DNA from: Allobacillus saliphilus
GTDB taxonomy: Bacteria; Bacillota; Bacilli; Bacillales; Alkalibacillaceae
Assembly (NCBI RefSeq): GCF_018138385.1
Contig: NZ_JAGSIE010000024.1
Span: forward strand, 1-64,000
DNA: 64,000 nucleotides
Reading direction: 5' to 3'
Positions 45,713 to 55,369 of this stretch are shown here, in pieces. Position numbers and translations under genes: made by a program. Positions within the stretch are counted from its first letter, which is position 1; every line of letters starts with the position of its first letter. Under the pieces are notes generated by a model. That model saw nothing but the letters and a program-made list of their open reading frames with translations, had not been told where the DNA came from and searched no databases.

Positions 45713-45718
45713 TATTTC

Positions 45719-48700
45719 TTACAATCCACACTTCAACTGTGCACCACAGTTTGTACAAGTATTACATCCGCCGACGTCTTCTATACTTCCTTTACGACAA
45801 ACCGGACAAGTATCACCGATTTCAGAACCGATGTTCATATTCGTCTTTTCCAATTCCTTAACAGTGTCGACAAGAACAACTTTCTTTTCTTCTTCCTCGA
45901 ACAATTCTGTCTGCTCAGAGAAATCATTTTCTTCGGCTTTCAAGGTTAATACTTGGCTATCTCGACTACCGTCTACATAAACCGTACCACCTTTTGCACC
46001 GCCCTTATAAAGTCGTCTGTATACTTGTTCTACTTGATCAACACGGTATCCTTTAGGCGCATTGACCGTTTTTGAAATAGAGCTGTCTACCCACCGTTGA
46101 ATAACACATTGTGTATCAGCATGTGCTTCTGGCGATAGACTCATTGCTGTAACAAACCATCTCGGAAGGTTATCTGGATCTTGCTCTGGGTGAAGTTCTA
46201 AATATTCATTCACGATATCCGCTTTAACTTCGATAAATTTACCGAGTCGTCCACTTCGATAGTAAGTGAAGGAGAAATATGGCTCCAATCCTGTTGACAC
46301 ACCGACCATCGTTCCTGTGGATCCGGTTGGCGCAACTGTTAATAAGTGCGAATTTCTAATTCCATATTGTAAGACACCTTCGCGAATATCTTTAGGCATC
46401 TTCTGCATATATCCTGTATTAATAAATCGCTGTCTAAGTTCTTTCGTTTCTTCTTCAGTTTCTCCGACTAAGAATGGGAAGCTTCCTTTTTCTTTAGCCA
46501 GTTCAATTGATTCACGGTAGGCAGTCGTAGCAATCGTTTCAAAAATCTCATCGACTAATTGATTGCCTTCCTCGGAACCATATTCAGTTTCACAGTAAAT
46601 CAAGAGATCGTGTAGCCCCATGACGCCTAAGCCAATTCTTCTTTCCCCTAAAGCTTGTACTCTATTGTCTTCAAGAAAATACGGCGTTGAGTCAATGACA
46701 TTATCTTGCATACGGACACCGACTTTTACAGTTTCTTTCAACTTTTCAAAGTCAGGTTTCGCTTGTTGCTTGTCAGCAATTGCTGCAAGATTGACTGCTG
46801 CCAAGTTACAGACGGAATAAGGTGCTAGTGGTTGCTCTCCACAATTGTGAACAACAACCCCATTCGCAATTAATGAATGAGTCTCTGGTTCTGTAATATC
46901 GTAGACAGTAACTAACTCGCCATCCTCAATTCGATTAACTGTTGTAATGAATTTTTCGTTTTTACGAGAGGATTTAGGGACAACTGCTAACAAATCTTCT
47001 TTTCGTTGAATGTGTTTGAAACCAATTTCTTTTTTAAACAATGACAAGTTGTTTCCTGAAATTATTAGTTCATAGAATGGTTTGCTCTCATAAACTTTTT
47101 CTTCATTATTTTTTGTTACATAACGGAATTGTGTTTGATTATTCTTTTTACGGAAATAGATTTTACTATGGATTCCATAATTTAATAAAAGTAATTGCGC
47201 GTCTTGTAATAATTCCTTAGACGAAGAAGTCAAACGAACCGTGCGATGGTTTTTATCCTTTGTATAAACTGTACCATCCGCACAGAATAGTCCGCGTAAG
47301 TAATTCGTTACCGTTGATTTGGAAGCGGTGAAAATCGCTTCTGGAACTCTTTTTTCGTGAGCCCGGCATGCTTTCATTCCTAGCGCTTTCATTTTCTCTG
47401 TGAAAGCCTTTCGGTTATAGCTTACTTGGAAAGTACCGTTTTGCCTCTCCATCACTTTTGGTGTGAAACCACTTAATTCACGTCCGATATCAAGTATTTC
47501 AGGAATGATTTCTTGATCGTCTTTACCAAAAACAAGTCCAACACGGTTATCCTTTGAAAGCCATCCATCGCCAGTTAACCACCCAAGGAATAATCCAGTT
47601 CTTTCACCAATCTCATCTGTTTCAGCGAATCCCCCTTCGCCGGATTGAATATAGACAAGATCTTCTTTCGTTAATTCCTGTGCTTCTTTCCATCCTTGGT
47701 CGGTATATATTCGATGGTCAGGCGTGACGTTCAACTCCATGCCATTTTTTAAGAGAACTTTTAATGTTTGTTTTTCTCCGGTTGGAAACACAATAGCTTT
47801 ACGGTGTGCAATGCCTGATGCTTCGTATTCCCGTCCATTGACAACCTTTGCCTGTTCTATCAAACGATTGTCTGTCGCTGTCAGAAATGATTGCCCGCCT
47901 ACTTTTTTATATAAATCTTCAATCGTTATTAATCCGAATTCTGTAGAGATTCGTGTAGATGGATGGAAACACGGATTCGTGGCGACTACTTTTTGACCAT
48001 AAGCAGTAGCATTTGTTTCCTTATTCGCATTATCGATAAAGAAGATTCCTGGTTCTGCAGAATAAGTCGCACAAATATTAATTAGATTCCATAAATCGTT
48101 AGCTTTTATCGTTTTGTACGTACGTACCCCGAAACCTTGCTTTTCCCATTCACGAACATCTCCAACTTCATGCCAATTGTCATTGTAATAATCCATTTCT
48201 GAGTCTGTATAATTTTCAACATCTGGAAATCTTAATTCATACACATCATCCTGCTCGACAGCTTCCATAAATTCATCCGTTATACAAACTGAAATATTGG
48301 CTCCGGTCAAAAATTCCGGGTGGTGTACACTGTAAGTTCCTCCGTCACGAAGCTTTTCTTCGGCATCTTTTATGTTTTGGTCAGAAAAACCTCCCTGACC
48401 GGGAATGTGCTTATAATTGACAACACCTTGATACATTTGTGCTTCTGTTTCATTCAGCGGTGTGAATTTAAGCTTGTCTTTGGCCATTTGCTGGATGGTT
48501 TCATCTTCAATATTCTCAATAAGATATCTTAGAATTCTCGGATTTTGCATTTTAGAGATAATGAATTCAATAATGTCTGGATGCCAATCATTTAACATAA
48601 TCATTTGCGCACCGCGTCTAGAACCACCTTGCTCGACCAAATGTGTTAGTTTAGCAATATCATCCAGCCAAGATACGGAACCTGAAGATTTTCCATTTAC

Positions 48701-49405
48701 ACCTCTTGCTAGTGCGTTACGAGGTCGAAGAGTCGATCCATTTGTTCCGACACCACCTCCACGTGACATAATTTCCATCACTTGTTTACGGTGGTCGCTA
48801 ATCCCTTCACGTGAGTCTTTTACGAATGGCATGACGTAGCAATTGAAGTACGTTACATCTGTATTTGAACCTGCACCGTATAAAACACGACCAGCAGGAA
48901 TAAAGTTCAAATTAGAAAGCTCATGATAAAATTTCTTAAACCATTCTTGCTTTTTATTAGGGTTGGTCTCTACTTCAGCAAGTCCCGTCGCGTTTCTCAA
49001 AGCAATTTGTTCATAAAAAACTTCAAGTGGTTTATCAATCGTACTTAATGGACGAACAATTTTGCCGCTTTCTCGCTCTTCTTCTTTTTCGAGAACGTGT
49101 AAAAATTCTTTCTCAACCTGTACAGTAGCCTGATTGTTATTTTTATTAATCTCTGTAATGAATCCAGTTCCTCTGGCAGGGAATTTCGGATCTTCTTTAA
49201 TGGTTAGGACGACAAAATCGCCCACTTTCAATGTTTTTTTCTCCGTGTCTTTAAAAGCATATCGATCTAACATGACTAGACGGGATACACCTTGATGTGT
49301 CGTTTTCATATCCGATGTAATTGGATGTACCTGTGTGAATTGTTTAATATCTTCATTTAATTGTTCAATATCCAATGTAGCGGTTTTTTCTTTTAAACTT
49401 TGCAT
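45719..49405 (-). CDS. nrdJ: Adenosylcobalamin-dependent ribonucleotide reductase (class II) containing an intein
   Basis: Makes deoxyribonucleotides without oxygen using B12. The 1228-residue precursor splices to 852 residues, a usual size. Extein features are RGGGVGTNGSTLRPRNALARG in part near 212, the radical-cysteine motif NPCGEQPLAPYSVCNLAAVNL (in parts, at the intein junction), and APTGSTGTMVGVSTGLEPYF-like substrate-loop sequence. The C-terminal zinc-ribbon tail has CPVCRKG and CNTCTNCGAQLKCGL. An intein interrupts NP/CGE at residues 479-854. The ATG start follows GGAGTGTAACGG. Tandem NrdR boxes lie upstream, which predicts repression when dATP is high. Confidence 0.95.
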   Translation of the reverse strand: MQSLKEKTATLDIEQLNEDIKQFTQVHPITSDMKTTHQGVSRLVMLDRYAFKDTEKKTLKVGDFVVLTIKEDPKFPARGTGFITEINKNNNQATVQVEKEFLHVLEKEEERESGKIVRPLSTIDKPLEVFYEQIALRNATGLAEVETNPNKKQEWFKKFYHELSNLNFIPAGRVLYGAGSNTDVTYFNCYVMPFVKDSREGISDHRKQVMEIMSRGGGVGTNGSTLRPRNALARGVNGKSSGSVSWLDDIAKLTHLVEQGGSRRGAQMIMLNDWHPDIIEFIISKMQNPRILRYLIENIEDETIQQMAKDKLKFTPLNETEAQMYQGVVNYKHIPGQGGFSDQNIKDAEEKLRDGGTYSVHHPEFLTGANISVCITDEFMEAVEQDDVYELRFPDVENYTDSEMDYYNDNWHEVGDVREWEKQGFGVRTYKTIKANDLWNLINICATYSAEPGIFFIDNANKETNATAYGQKVVATNPCFHPSTRISTEFGLITIEDLYKKVGGQSFLTATDNRLIEQAKVVNGREYEASGIAHRKAIVFPTGEKQTLKVLLKNGMELNVTPDHRIYTDQGWKEAQELTKEDLVYIQSGEGGFAETDEIGERTGLFLGWLTGDGWLSKDNRVGLVFGKDDQEIIPEILDIGRELSGFTPKVMERQNGTFQVSYNRKAFTEKMKALGMKACRAHEKRVPEAIFTASKSTVTNYLRGLFCADGTVYTKDKNHRTVRLTSSSKELLQDAQLLLLNYGIHSKIYFRKKNNQTQFRYVTKNNEEKVYESKPFYELIISGNNLSLFKKEIGFKHIQRKEDLLAVVPKSSRKNEKFITTVNRIEDGELVTVYDITEPETHSLIANGVVVHNCGEQPLAPYSVCNLAAVNLAAIADKQQAKPDFEKLKETVKVGVRMQDNVIDSTPYFLEDNRVQALGERRIGLGVMGLHDLLIYCETEYGSEEGNQLVDEIFETIATTAYRESIELAKEKGSFPFLVGETEEETKELRQRFINTGYMQKMPKDIREGVLQYGIRNSHLLTVAPTGSTGTMVGVSTGLEPYFSFTYYRSGRLGKFIEVKADIVNEYLELHPEQDPDNLPRWFVTAMSLSPEAHADTQCVIQRWVDSSISKTVNAPKGYRVDQVEQVYRRLYKGGAKGGTVYVDGSRDSQVLTLKAEENDFSEQTELFEEEEKKVVLVDTVKELEKTNMNIGSEIGDTCPVCRKGSIEDVGGCNTCTNCGAQLKCGL
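46844..47971 (-). mobile_element. Intein with LAGLIDADG homing endonuclease in NrdJ
   Basis: A 376-residue insertion in frame. It begins with Cys1 (CFHPSTRIST, block A) and has block B TPDHRIYTDQGW near residue 84. Two LAGLIDADG-type motifs are LFLGWLTGDGW (127-137) and YLRGLFCADGT (224-234), both with their acidic residue. It ends in block F (VYDITEPETHSLI) and the splice residues HN, followed by Cys+1 of the extein. All splicing residues and both endonuclease acids are present, so it appears active in splicing and perhaps in homing. It sits directly before the thiyl-radical cysteine, a conserved site that inteins favour. Confidence 0.95.
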
Positions 49406-49507
49406 CCGTTACACTCCTTCATCCAAGAATTCGACAAAGATCATCGATTTCTGCTATTATTATATTGTTTTCACCATACCAAACCAGTTACAAAAAAGCA
49501 ATACATT

Positions 49508-49555
49508 TTTCCATATATAGTTCTTTAATATCAATATTACCACTATATATGGTGT
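49508..49555. promoter_or_regulatory. Tandem NrdR boxes upstream of nrdJ
   Basis: The box CCACTATATATGGTGT (49540-49555) matches the NrdR consensus ACACWATATWTWGTGT at 14 of 16 positions. A weaker box at 49508-49523 (TTTCCATATATAGTTC) lies 32 bases away, centre to centre, which is the spacing of known NrdR pairs. They are about 100-150 bases before the nrdJ start. Confidence 0.65.
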
Positions 49556-49697
49556 TCGAAACATTTTGATTCGATATAATAAAAAAATGTTTACCCATTG
49601 GGTTTAAGCCATTTAAAAAAATTCATGATATACCTTTGAATCTTATATAAAATCTATTTATAATATACAGTAGAGAAAAGAAAAGAGGGGAATTCAA

Positions 49698-50090
49698 TTG
49701 GATATTTTATTTACAATCTTAGTCATCGCAGCGATATTGATTGTATTCGTTGTCATTCAAAATATACGACGTCAACGTTATTTGAAAACATTAACGGAAG
49801 ATCAATTTATCGAGGGATATCGTAAAGCACAATTAATTGATGTCCGAGAACCACAAGAATTTGAAAGAGGACATATTCTTGGCGCTCGCAATATTCCTAT
49901 GACACAAATGAAACAACGGTTGAATGAGATTCGTAAAGATAAACCCGTCTATTTATATTGCCAAAGAAGTTCACGTTCAAATCGTGCAGCAAGCCTTTTG
50001 CACAAAAGAGGTTATGAAGATCTGAATCAACTAAAAGGCGGATTCAGTAAGTGGACAGGTAAAGTAAAAACGAAGAAAAAAGGATATTAA
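49698..50090 (+). CDS. yqhL: Rhodanese-like domain membrane protein (YqhL)
   Basis: A 130-residue protein with one N-terminal membrane segment (ILFTILVIAAILIVFVVIQ) and a rhodanese domain. The active-site loop is YLYCQRSSRSNRAA near residue 90, with catalytic Cys. A LIDVREPQEFERGHILGARNIP substrate-side motif is seen in parts near 50. The loop CQRSSRS is the sulfurtransferase type. The TTG start at 49698 follows AGAGGGGAATTCAA. The physiological sulfur donor is unknown. Confidence 0.88.
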   Translation: MDILFTILVIAAILIVFVVIQNIRRQRYLKTLTEDQFIEGYRKAQLIDVREPQEFERGHILGARNIPMTQMKQRLNEIRKDKPVYLYCQRSSRSNRAASLLHKRGYEDLNQLKGGFSKWTGKVKTKKKGY

Positions 50091-50097
50091 ATAAAAA

Positions 50098-50138
50098 GAT
50101 GTCAGCCGAGGACAAAAACCCTGGCTGACACTTTTTTG
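50098..50138. terminator. Bidirectional terminator between yqhL and the SDR gene
   Basis: Stem TGTCAGCC (50100-50107) with GGCTGACA (50123-50130), with T-runs on both sides. Confidence 0.8.
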
Positions 50139-50139
50139 T

Positions 50140-50925
50140 TTAGAGTTCAGCTTCCCATCTCTCTTGTTGCATTTCTTTCATTTTGTCTTCGGTTTCTTGT
50201 GGGAAAGCAGTTCGATATTTATGATGATCTTGGGGAATCACTTCAATCATTTTATCAATCATTTCTTTCGGATCGAATTGGTTATTTAAACCTTCTTCTT
50301 TCTCCTTCATATCTTCTGCATCACTAAAGTTAGTTTCTGGATCGAACCATTTCCATTGTTCTTCTGCAGCCCGATCATTAAAGCCGGTATTAAATGGACC
50401 TGGATTAATCGTGCCTACTTGCACGTTAAAAGGCTTTAACTCTTTTGATAAGCTAGACGCCATTGCTTCAATCGCATGCTTTGTTGCAGCATAAGGTCCG
50501 CCATACGGAGCTCCAAGAATCCCGGCAATCGAACTCATAAATAAAATTTTTCCTCTTTTCTTACCAACAAATTGTTTTGCTGCGAATTGGACTGATTTTA
50601 AAGTTGCGAATACGTTGATTTCAAAAATTTGACGGAAACGTTCCATAGGGACTTCAGCCAATGGACCACGTTCATTAATCGCTGCATTAGCAACAAATAC
50701 ATCAAAATCATATCGATTAATCTGATTTAAATCGATTTCATTCGTAATATCTAATTTAAAAACTTCGATTGATAATTTGTTATCATTTGCCTCACGGAGT
50801 AGGTCCGTTTTTTGTGAAGTTGTTTCTGTCGTTGCAATCACTTGGTGACCTTTTTTTGCTAAGCCAATTGCGGTTCCTCTACCTAAGCCGCTTCCTGCAC
50901 CTGTAATGAATATCGTCTTGCTCAT
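50140..50925 (-). CDS. SDR family NAD(P)-dependent oxidoreductase
   Basis: A 261-residue classical short-chain dehydrogenase of unknown substrate. Features are the nucleotide-binding motif ITGAGSGLGRGTAIGLA near residue 7, NAANINE-type NAAINERG near 84, Ser in FMSSIAG near 130 and the catalytic YAATK near 144. A C-terminal extension rich in charged residues follows. It is a single gene with its own terminator, between yqhL and the glycine cleavage operon; it is not obviously linked to either. Confidence 0.85.
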   Translation of the reverse strand: MSKTIFITGAGSGLGRGTAIGLAKKGHQVIATTETTSQKTDLLREANDNKLSIEVFKLDITNEIDLNQINRYDFDVFVANAAINERGPLAEVPMERFRQIFEINVFATLKSVQFAAKQFVGKKRGKILFMSSIAGILGAPYGGPYAATKHAIEAMASSLSKELKPFNVQVGTINPGPFNTGFNDRAAEEQWKWFDPETNFSDAEDMKEKEEGLNNQFDPKEMIDKMIEVIPQDHHKYRTAFPQETEDKMKEMQQERWEAEL

Positions 50926-51035
50926 AAACGAAACCTCCTTCTTTTATTGCTCTACAATCATTTTCTTCCCTTTTCACATAGACATAAACGATTACTTGTT
51001 CGACACAATTCGGATTGCCATCAAAGATAAAAGAA

Positions 51036-51072
51036 AACCCGAACGTGCAATGATTATTGCTTCGTTCGGGTT
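51036..51072 (-). terminator. Terminator of the glycine cleavage operon
   Basis: Stem CCCGAACG (51038-51045) with CGTTCGGG (51063-51070), followed leftward by TTTTCTTTT. Confidence 0.75.
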
Positions 51073-51083
51073 ACGTTCATTCA

Positions 51084-52547
51084 TTATTCTTTTTCGTACT
51101 TCAAAACAGGTTTTCTTGCTGCCAATGTCTCATCCATTCGACTAACTACCGTCGTATGAGGTGCATCTTGGACGATTTCAGGTTCTTCTTTTGCTTCGTT
51201 GGAAATTGAGATCAATGCATCGATAAACTCATCCAAGGTTTCTTTTGATTCCGTTTCTGTCGGTTCAATCATCATAGCTTCCTCCACATTAAGTGGGAAG
51301 TAAATGGTTGGTGGGTGAAACCCAAAATCAAGTAGACGTTTCGCTATGTCCAGTGTACGAACACCCATTTTTTTCTGTTTCTTACCAGATATAACGAATT
51401 CGTGCTTACAATGTTGTTCGAATGGTAATTCAAATTCTCCCTGTAAGCGGCGCATCATATAGTTTGCGTTCAATACGGCATTTTCACTAACTTGCTTCAA
51501 ACCATCAGGTCCCATCGAACGGATATACGTATATGCACGTACGTTAATACCAAAGTTTCCATAATAAGGTTTAATGCGTCCAATGGAGTCTGGACGGTTG
51601 TAATCAAAAGTGTATTGATTGTCTTTCTTCGTCAATACAGGTTTTGGCAAAAATTTTGCCATCTCTTCGGTAACACCTACTGGCCCTGAACCAGGACCCC
51701 CACCGCCGTGAGGACCAGTGAACGTTTTGTGTAAGTTTAAATGCACAACGTCAAAGCCCATATCACCTGGTCTTGCATATCCCATAATGGCATTTAAATT
51801 CGCTCCATCATAATATAAGCGTCCGCCAGCTCCGTGTACGACTTCAGCCATTTCAATAATTTCTTCTTCAAATAAGCCGAGCGTATTTGGATTCGTCAAC
51901 ATTAGTGCTGCTGTTTTCTCGCTGACGACCCGCTTTAAATCGTCTAAATCAACAAGACCGCGCTCATTTGTTTTTACAGTGACCGCTTTAAAACCAGCTA
52001 CCGCTGCGGATGCTGGGTTTGTACCGTGTGCAGAGTCAGGAACGATGACTTCCGTACGCTCTGTGTCCCCGTTGGACTCATGATAAGCACGAATCATCAT
52101 CAATCCAGCCCATTCCCCTTGAGCACCTGCTGCTGATTGTAGGGTAAATTGGTGCATACCTGTAATGTTTTCCAATGAAGTTTGCAAGTCGTACATCAAT
52201 TCCATTGCTCCTTGAGCAGTCTCTTCGGCTTGATACGGATGTACAAAACTGAAACCAGGCAAGCGAACGATCTCTTCGTTGACTTTCGGGTTATATTTCA
52301 TCGTACAAGAGCCCAATGGATAAAACCCTGAATCAATTCCGTGGTTTCTTTTTGATAGTGCTGTATAGTGACGAACGATTTGTAGTTCACTCACTTCAGG
52401 TAATTCTGGAGCTTCTTTACGGATATACTCATCCTCAAAATCTGCATCCAAATCTACATCCGGAACATCTAGTTCAGGTAATTGATATCCTTTTCGTCCT
52501 TCTTTACTCATTTCAAAAATCAACGGAAAGTCTTTTTCTTTAGCCAT
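51084..52547 (-). CDS. gcvPB: Glycine dehydrogenase (P-protein) subunit 2
   Basis: Pyridoxal-phosphate half of the glycine decarboxylase. The 487-residue protein starts [13 protein letters not shown]. It carries [15 protein letters not shown] near residue 60 and [16 protein letters not shown] near 165. The cofactor-lysine motif [20 protein letters not shown] (20 residues) lies near 255-275, and the Lys of LHKTF binds PLP. I used ATG 52547, with GGTGATATCC upstream. It overlaps gcvPA by eight bases, so translation is coupled. Glycine cleavage yields methylene-tetrahydrofolate, CO2 and ammonia. Confidence 0.95.
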   Translation of the reverse strand: MAKEKDFPLIFEMSKEGRKGYQLPELDVPDVDLDADFEDEYIRKEAPELPEVSELQIVRHYTALSKRNHGIDSGFYPLGSCTMKYNPKVNEEIVRLPGFSFVHPYQAEETAQGAMELMYDLQTSLENITGMHQFTLQSAAGAQGEWAGLMMIRAYHESNGDTERTEVIVPDSAHGTNPASAAVAGFKAVTVKTNERGLVDLDDLKRVVSEKTAALMLTNPNTLGLFEEEIIEMAEVVHGAGGRLYYDGANLNAIMGYARPGDMGFDVVHLNLHKTFTGPHGGGGPGSGPVGVTEEMAKFLPKPVLTKKDNQYTFDYNRPDSIGRIKPYYGNFGINVRAYTYIRSMGPDGLKQVSENAVLNANYMMRRLQGEFELPFEQHCKHEFVISGKKQKKMGVRTLDIAKRLLDFGFHPPTIYFPLNVEEAMMIEPTETESKETLDEFIDALISISNEAKEEPEIVQDAPHTTVVSRMDETLAARKPVLKYEKE

Positions 52548-53889
52548 GGATATCACCCAATTCTTTAACAAATTGATCGATCTCTTCTTTCGTTCGTATT
52601 TCTGTGACAGCAATTAACATATGGTTCTTTAACGATTCATCTACTTTACCTAGGTCAAAGCCTCCGATGAAGCCTTTATCAATTAATTGATTATTCACAT
52701 GGTTTACGTCTTGGTCCAGTTTTACGACAAACTCATTGAAGAAACGGTTACTGTATAACACTTCAAACCCTGCATCTTCCAATGCTTTTTTAGCATAACG
52801 GGCTTTTTTCATATTTTTTGTCGCCATTTCCTGAATTCCACGCTTACCAATCACACTGAGAAATACGGATGTTGCCAGTGCGTTTAACGCTTGGTTCGAA
52901 CAAATATTGGATGTGGCTTTATCACGGCGAATATGTTGCTCACGTGCTTGTAACGTTAAAACAAAGCCCCGGCGTCCATCATCATCAACAGTTTGACCAA
53001 CTAGACGACCTGGTACTTTACGCATTAGTTTTTTGTTCGTCGCAAAGTATCCACAGTGCGGTCCGCCAAACTGTGCTGGAATACCAAACACTTGTGTATC
53101 ACCAACAACAATATCAACTCCAAATTCTCCTGGTGGAGTTAGATAGCCTAGAGCAAGTGGGTTGCTCGATACAATCGTCATCGTCTTTTTCTGTTCGCCA
53201 ACCAATTCCTGGACCTCTTTTAACGGCTCCATTTGTCCATAAAAGTTTGGATATTGAACGACAACACTTGCCGTGTTATCATCCAACTCAGCTTTTAAAT
53301 GATCTAAATCAGTCAACCCATCTTTGACGTCAATTTCTACAACTTCTACATTCGGTCCGGCTGTGTATGTTTTAATGACATCCATGGACTCAGGATGAAT
53401 CGCTTTAGAGACTAATACTTTGCTTCTTTTCGTTTGACCTGCACTCAAATTCACCGCCTCAGCAAGCGCAGTTCCTCCGTCATACATGGATGAATTTGCA
53501 ACGTCCATGCCAGTCAATTCACAAATCATCGTTTGAAATTCAAAAATAGCTTGAAGCTCACCTTGTGAGATTTCTGGTTGATAAGGCGTATAAGCTGTAT
53601 AAAACTCAGAACGGGATATCATGTGATCGACAACGGACGGCATGTAGTGATCATACACACCCGCTCCCAAGAACGATACATGCGATTTTGTATTTACGTT
53701 TTTAGCTGCAAGTTGTGTCAGTTCTTTCGTTAACTCATGTTCGTCTTTGGCTGGTTTCACATTCAATTCGCCACGAAAGCGAACTTTTTCAGGTATGTCA
53801 GCGAATAGCTCATCGGTTGATGTAACGCCAACTGTATCTAGCATTTCCTTTTTATCTGTTTCTGTCATAGGAATATAACGATGTTGCAT
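52540..53889 (-). CDS. gcvPA: Glycine dehydrogenase (P-protein) subunit 1
   Basis: Non-PLP half of the split P-protein of Bacillota. The 449-residue product begins [15 protein letters not shown]. It contains [19 protein letters not shown] near residue 75, [17 protein letters not shown] near 98 and [14 protein letters not shown] near 140, all typical. [20 protein letters not shown] near 310 completes the set. It lies 14 bases after gcvT. Two-gene P-proteins are normal in this group. Confidence 0.95.
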   Translation of the reverse strand: MQHRYIPMTETDKKEMLDTVGVTSTDELFADIPEKVRFRGELNVKPAKDEHELTKELTQLAAKNVNTKSHVSFLGAGVYDHYMPSVVDHMISRSEFYTAYTPYQPEISQGELQAIFEFQTMICELTGMDVANSSMYDGGTALAEAVNLSAGQTKRSKVLVSKAIHPESMDVIKTYTAGPNVEVVEIDVKDGLTDLDHLKAELDDNTASVVVQYPNFYGQMEPLKEVQELVGEQKKTMTIVSSNPLALGYLTPPGEFGVDIVVGDTQVFGIPAQFGGPHCGYFATNKKLMRKVPGRLVGQTVDDDGRRGFVLTLQAREQHIRRDKATSNICSNQALNALATSVFLSVIGKRGIQEMATKNMKKARYAKKALEDAGFEVLYSNRFFNEFVVKLDQDVNHVNNQLIDKGFIGGFDLGKVDESLKNHMLIAVTEIRTKEEIDQFVKELGDIHG

Positions 53890-53903
53890 AGATCAATCAC
53901 CTC

Positions 53904-55007
53904 TTACTTTCGTTTATAAAATGGAGTAGGTATAATTTTTGCTTTTAACGTTTTTTTGCGGACTTGAATGTCGATTTCTTCTCCTTCATTCGCAAGATCA
54001 CTTGGAATGAGCGCCGTACCTAAATTTTTGCCGAGTGTCGGTGACTGTGTACCTGAAGTCACATGACCAATGACATTCTCGTTTTTTAAAACTTCATACC
54101 CATGTCTAGGAATCCCTTTATCAAGCATCTCAAATCCGACAAGTTTTCGAGAAGAGCCGTTCGTTTTTTGCTCGGTTAAGGCTTCTTTTCCGATAAAATC
54201 GGCTTCTTTGTCAATCTTTACTGCAAAACCTAAACCTGCTTCAATAGGCGTAATTTCTTCAGAGAGATCCTGACCGTATAGTGCAAGTCCTGCTTCAAAG
54301 CGAAGTGTATCACGAGCTCCCAAACCAACAGGTTGAATTCCTTCTTCCTCACCAGCTTCGAGAATCGCTTTCCAAAGAGCGGCAACAGAAGATGATTGCA
54401 AATAAATTTCGAAACCATCTTCACCTGTGTAGCCCGTTCTAGAAACAATCGCTTTACCTTCAATTCCGTGAAATTCCACGGAAGCATCAAATCGGAAAAA
54501 CTTAATTTCTTTCAAATTAGAATCTGTTAGCTTTTGTAAGATTTGTTCAGCTTTCGGGCCTTGAAGTGCAAGTTGTGCATATTGTGGAGATACATCTTCA
54601 ACGTCGACCCCATTCGTTTGGTGTCGCTTTAACCAATTAAAATCTTTTTCGGTATTTGCAGCATTCACTACGAGTAAGTAATCATTTTCATCCAGTTTGT
54701 ATATAAGGAAATCATCAATGACACCACCATGCTCATTGCACATAAACGTATACTGTGCTTGACCGATTTTGATCTTAGACACATTGTTGGTGACCATCTT
54801 TTGTAAAAAGCTTTCGCTGTTTTCTCCTTTTACAGCGATTTCACCCATGTGAGAAACATCAAATAAACCAGCTTTCTCTCGAGTTGTGTGATGTTCTTCT
54901 TTAATTCCCGCAAATTGGACAGGTAATGCCCATCCCCCAAAATCAATTGTTTTTCCTCCATATTCCTTATAGACCGAATATAAAGGTGTTTGCTTTAACT
55001 CACTCAT
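53904..55007 (-). CDS. gcvT: Glycine cleavage system T-protein (aminomethyltransferase)
   Basis: Transfers the methylene carbon from the aminomethyl-H-protein to tetrahydrofolate. The 367-residue protein has [21 protein letters not shown] in part near residue 22, FDVSHMGEI with the catalytic Asp region near 50, and [14 protein letters not shown] near 190. The C-terminal [11 protein letters not shown] motif closes the barrel. GGAGGAGGGG precedes the ATG. It is the first gene after the glycine riboswitch. The H-protein gene gcvH is not in this window, as is usual for Bacillus. Confidence 0.95.
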   Translation of the reverse strand: MSELKQTPLYSVYKEYGGKTIDFGGWALPVQFAGIKEEHHTTREKAGLFDVSHMGEIAVKGENSESFLQKMVTNNVSKIKIGQAQYTFMCNEHGGVIDDFLIYKLDENDYLLVVNAANTEKDFNWLKRHQTNGVDVEDVSPQYAQLALQGPKAEQILQKLTDSNLKEIKFFRFDASVEFHGIEGKAIVSRTGYTGEDGFEIYLQSSSVAALWKAILEAGEEEGIQPVGLGARDTLRFEAGLALYGQDLSEEITPIEAGLGFAVKIDKEADFIGKEALTEQKTNGSSRKLVGFEMLDKGIPRHGYEVLKNENVIGHVTSGTQSPTLGKNLGTALIPSDLANEGEEIDIQVRKKTLKAKIIPTPFYKRK

Positions 55008-55030
55008 AAGTCCCCTCCTCCATTAAACAT

Positions 55031-55069
55031 AAAAAAAGAGAATACCAAATAAAAGCATTCGGAATTCTC
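55031..55069 (-). terminator. Riboswitch-controlled terminator before gcvT
   Basis: GAGAATACC (55038-55046) pairs with GGAATTCTC (55061-55069), and a run of seven T follows leftward. It overlaps the end of the second glycine aptamer, so glycine binding should block this stem. Confidence 0.7.
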
Positions 55070-55235
55070 TCTGTCCTGTCACCTGAAAGTTTCACAGAAA
55101 TCAATCACTGCTTACATCTTTGGTGGTCTATCGATTTAGACTCTCTCCAGAGGTGCGTCATACAAGGGTCTTTTTGCCTGAGAGATTCGTATTCCTACTT
55201 GCTCCGTCGGCGCTGGCTATCCCAGTCTCTCCCCT
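55067..55235 (-). promoter_or_regulatory. Tandem glycine riboswitch
   Basis: Two glycine aptamers in series lie before gcvT. The first (about 55138-55235) has GGGGAGAGACTGG, CGCCGACGGAGCAAGT, CTCTCAGGCAAAAAGAC and CCTCTGGAGAGAGTCT. The second (about 55067-55137) has ACCACCAAAGATGTAAGC, AACTTTCAGGTGACAGGACAGAGAG. The ACCNCC/CAGGNNAC pattern and the short linker are diagnostic. Followed by a terminator, it is expected to be an ON switch: glycine turns on the cleavage operon. Confidence 0.95.
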
Positions 55236-55369
55236 TATAATCATTCGCGTGTTGATATTCTATTTTTTGCACATACTACTCTTAGGATTCTTTATTTATA
55301 TTATACCATAATAATCATTTGACTGTAAGCGATTTTAAGAACTCGTCAGAAAAGGAGGAATTGTTTGGC

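Noticed and set aside
45719-49405. Frameshifted or fused ribonucleotide reductase because of its 1228-residue length
   Set aside because: The extra 376 residues are a complete in-frame intein; the extein is full-length.
55120-55311. Rightward 63-residue frame upstream of yqhH
   Set aside because: It lies within the antisense of the glycine riboswitch and has no start signal.
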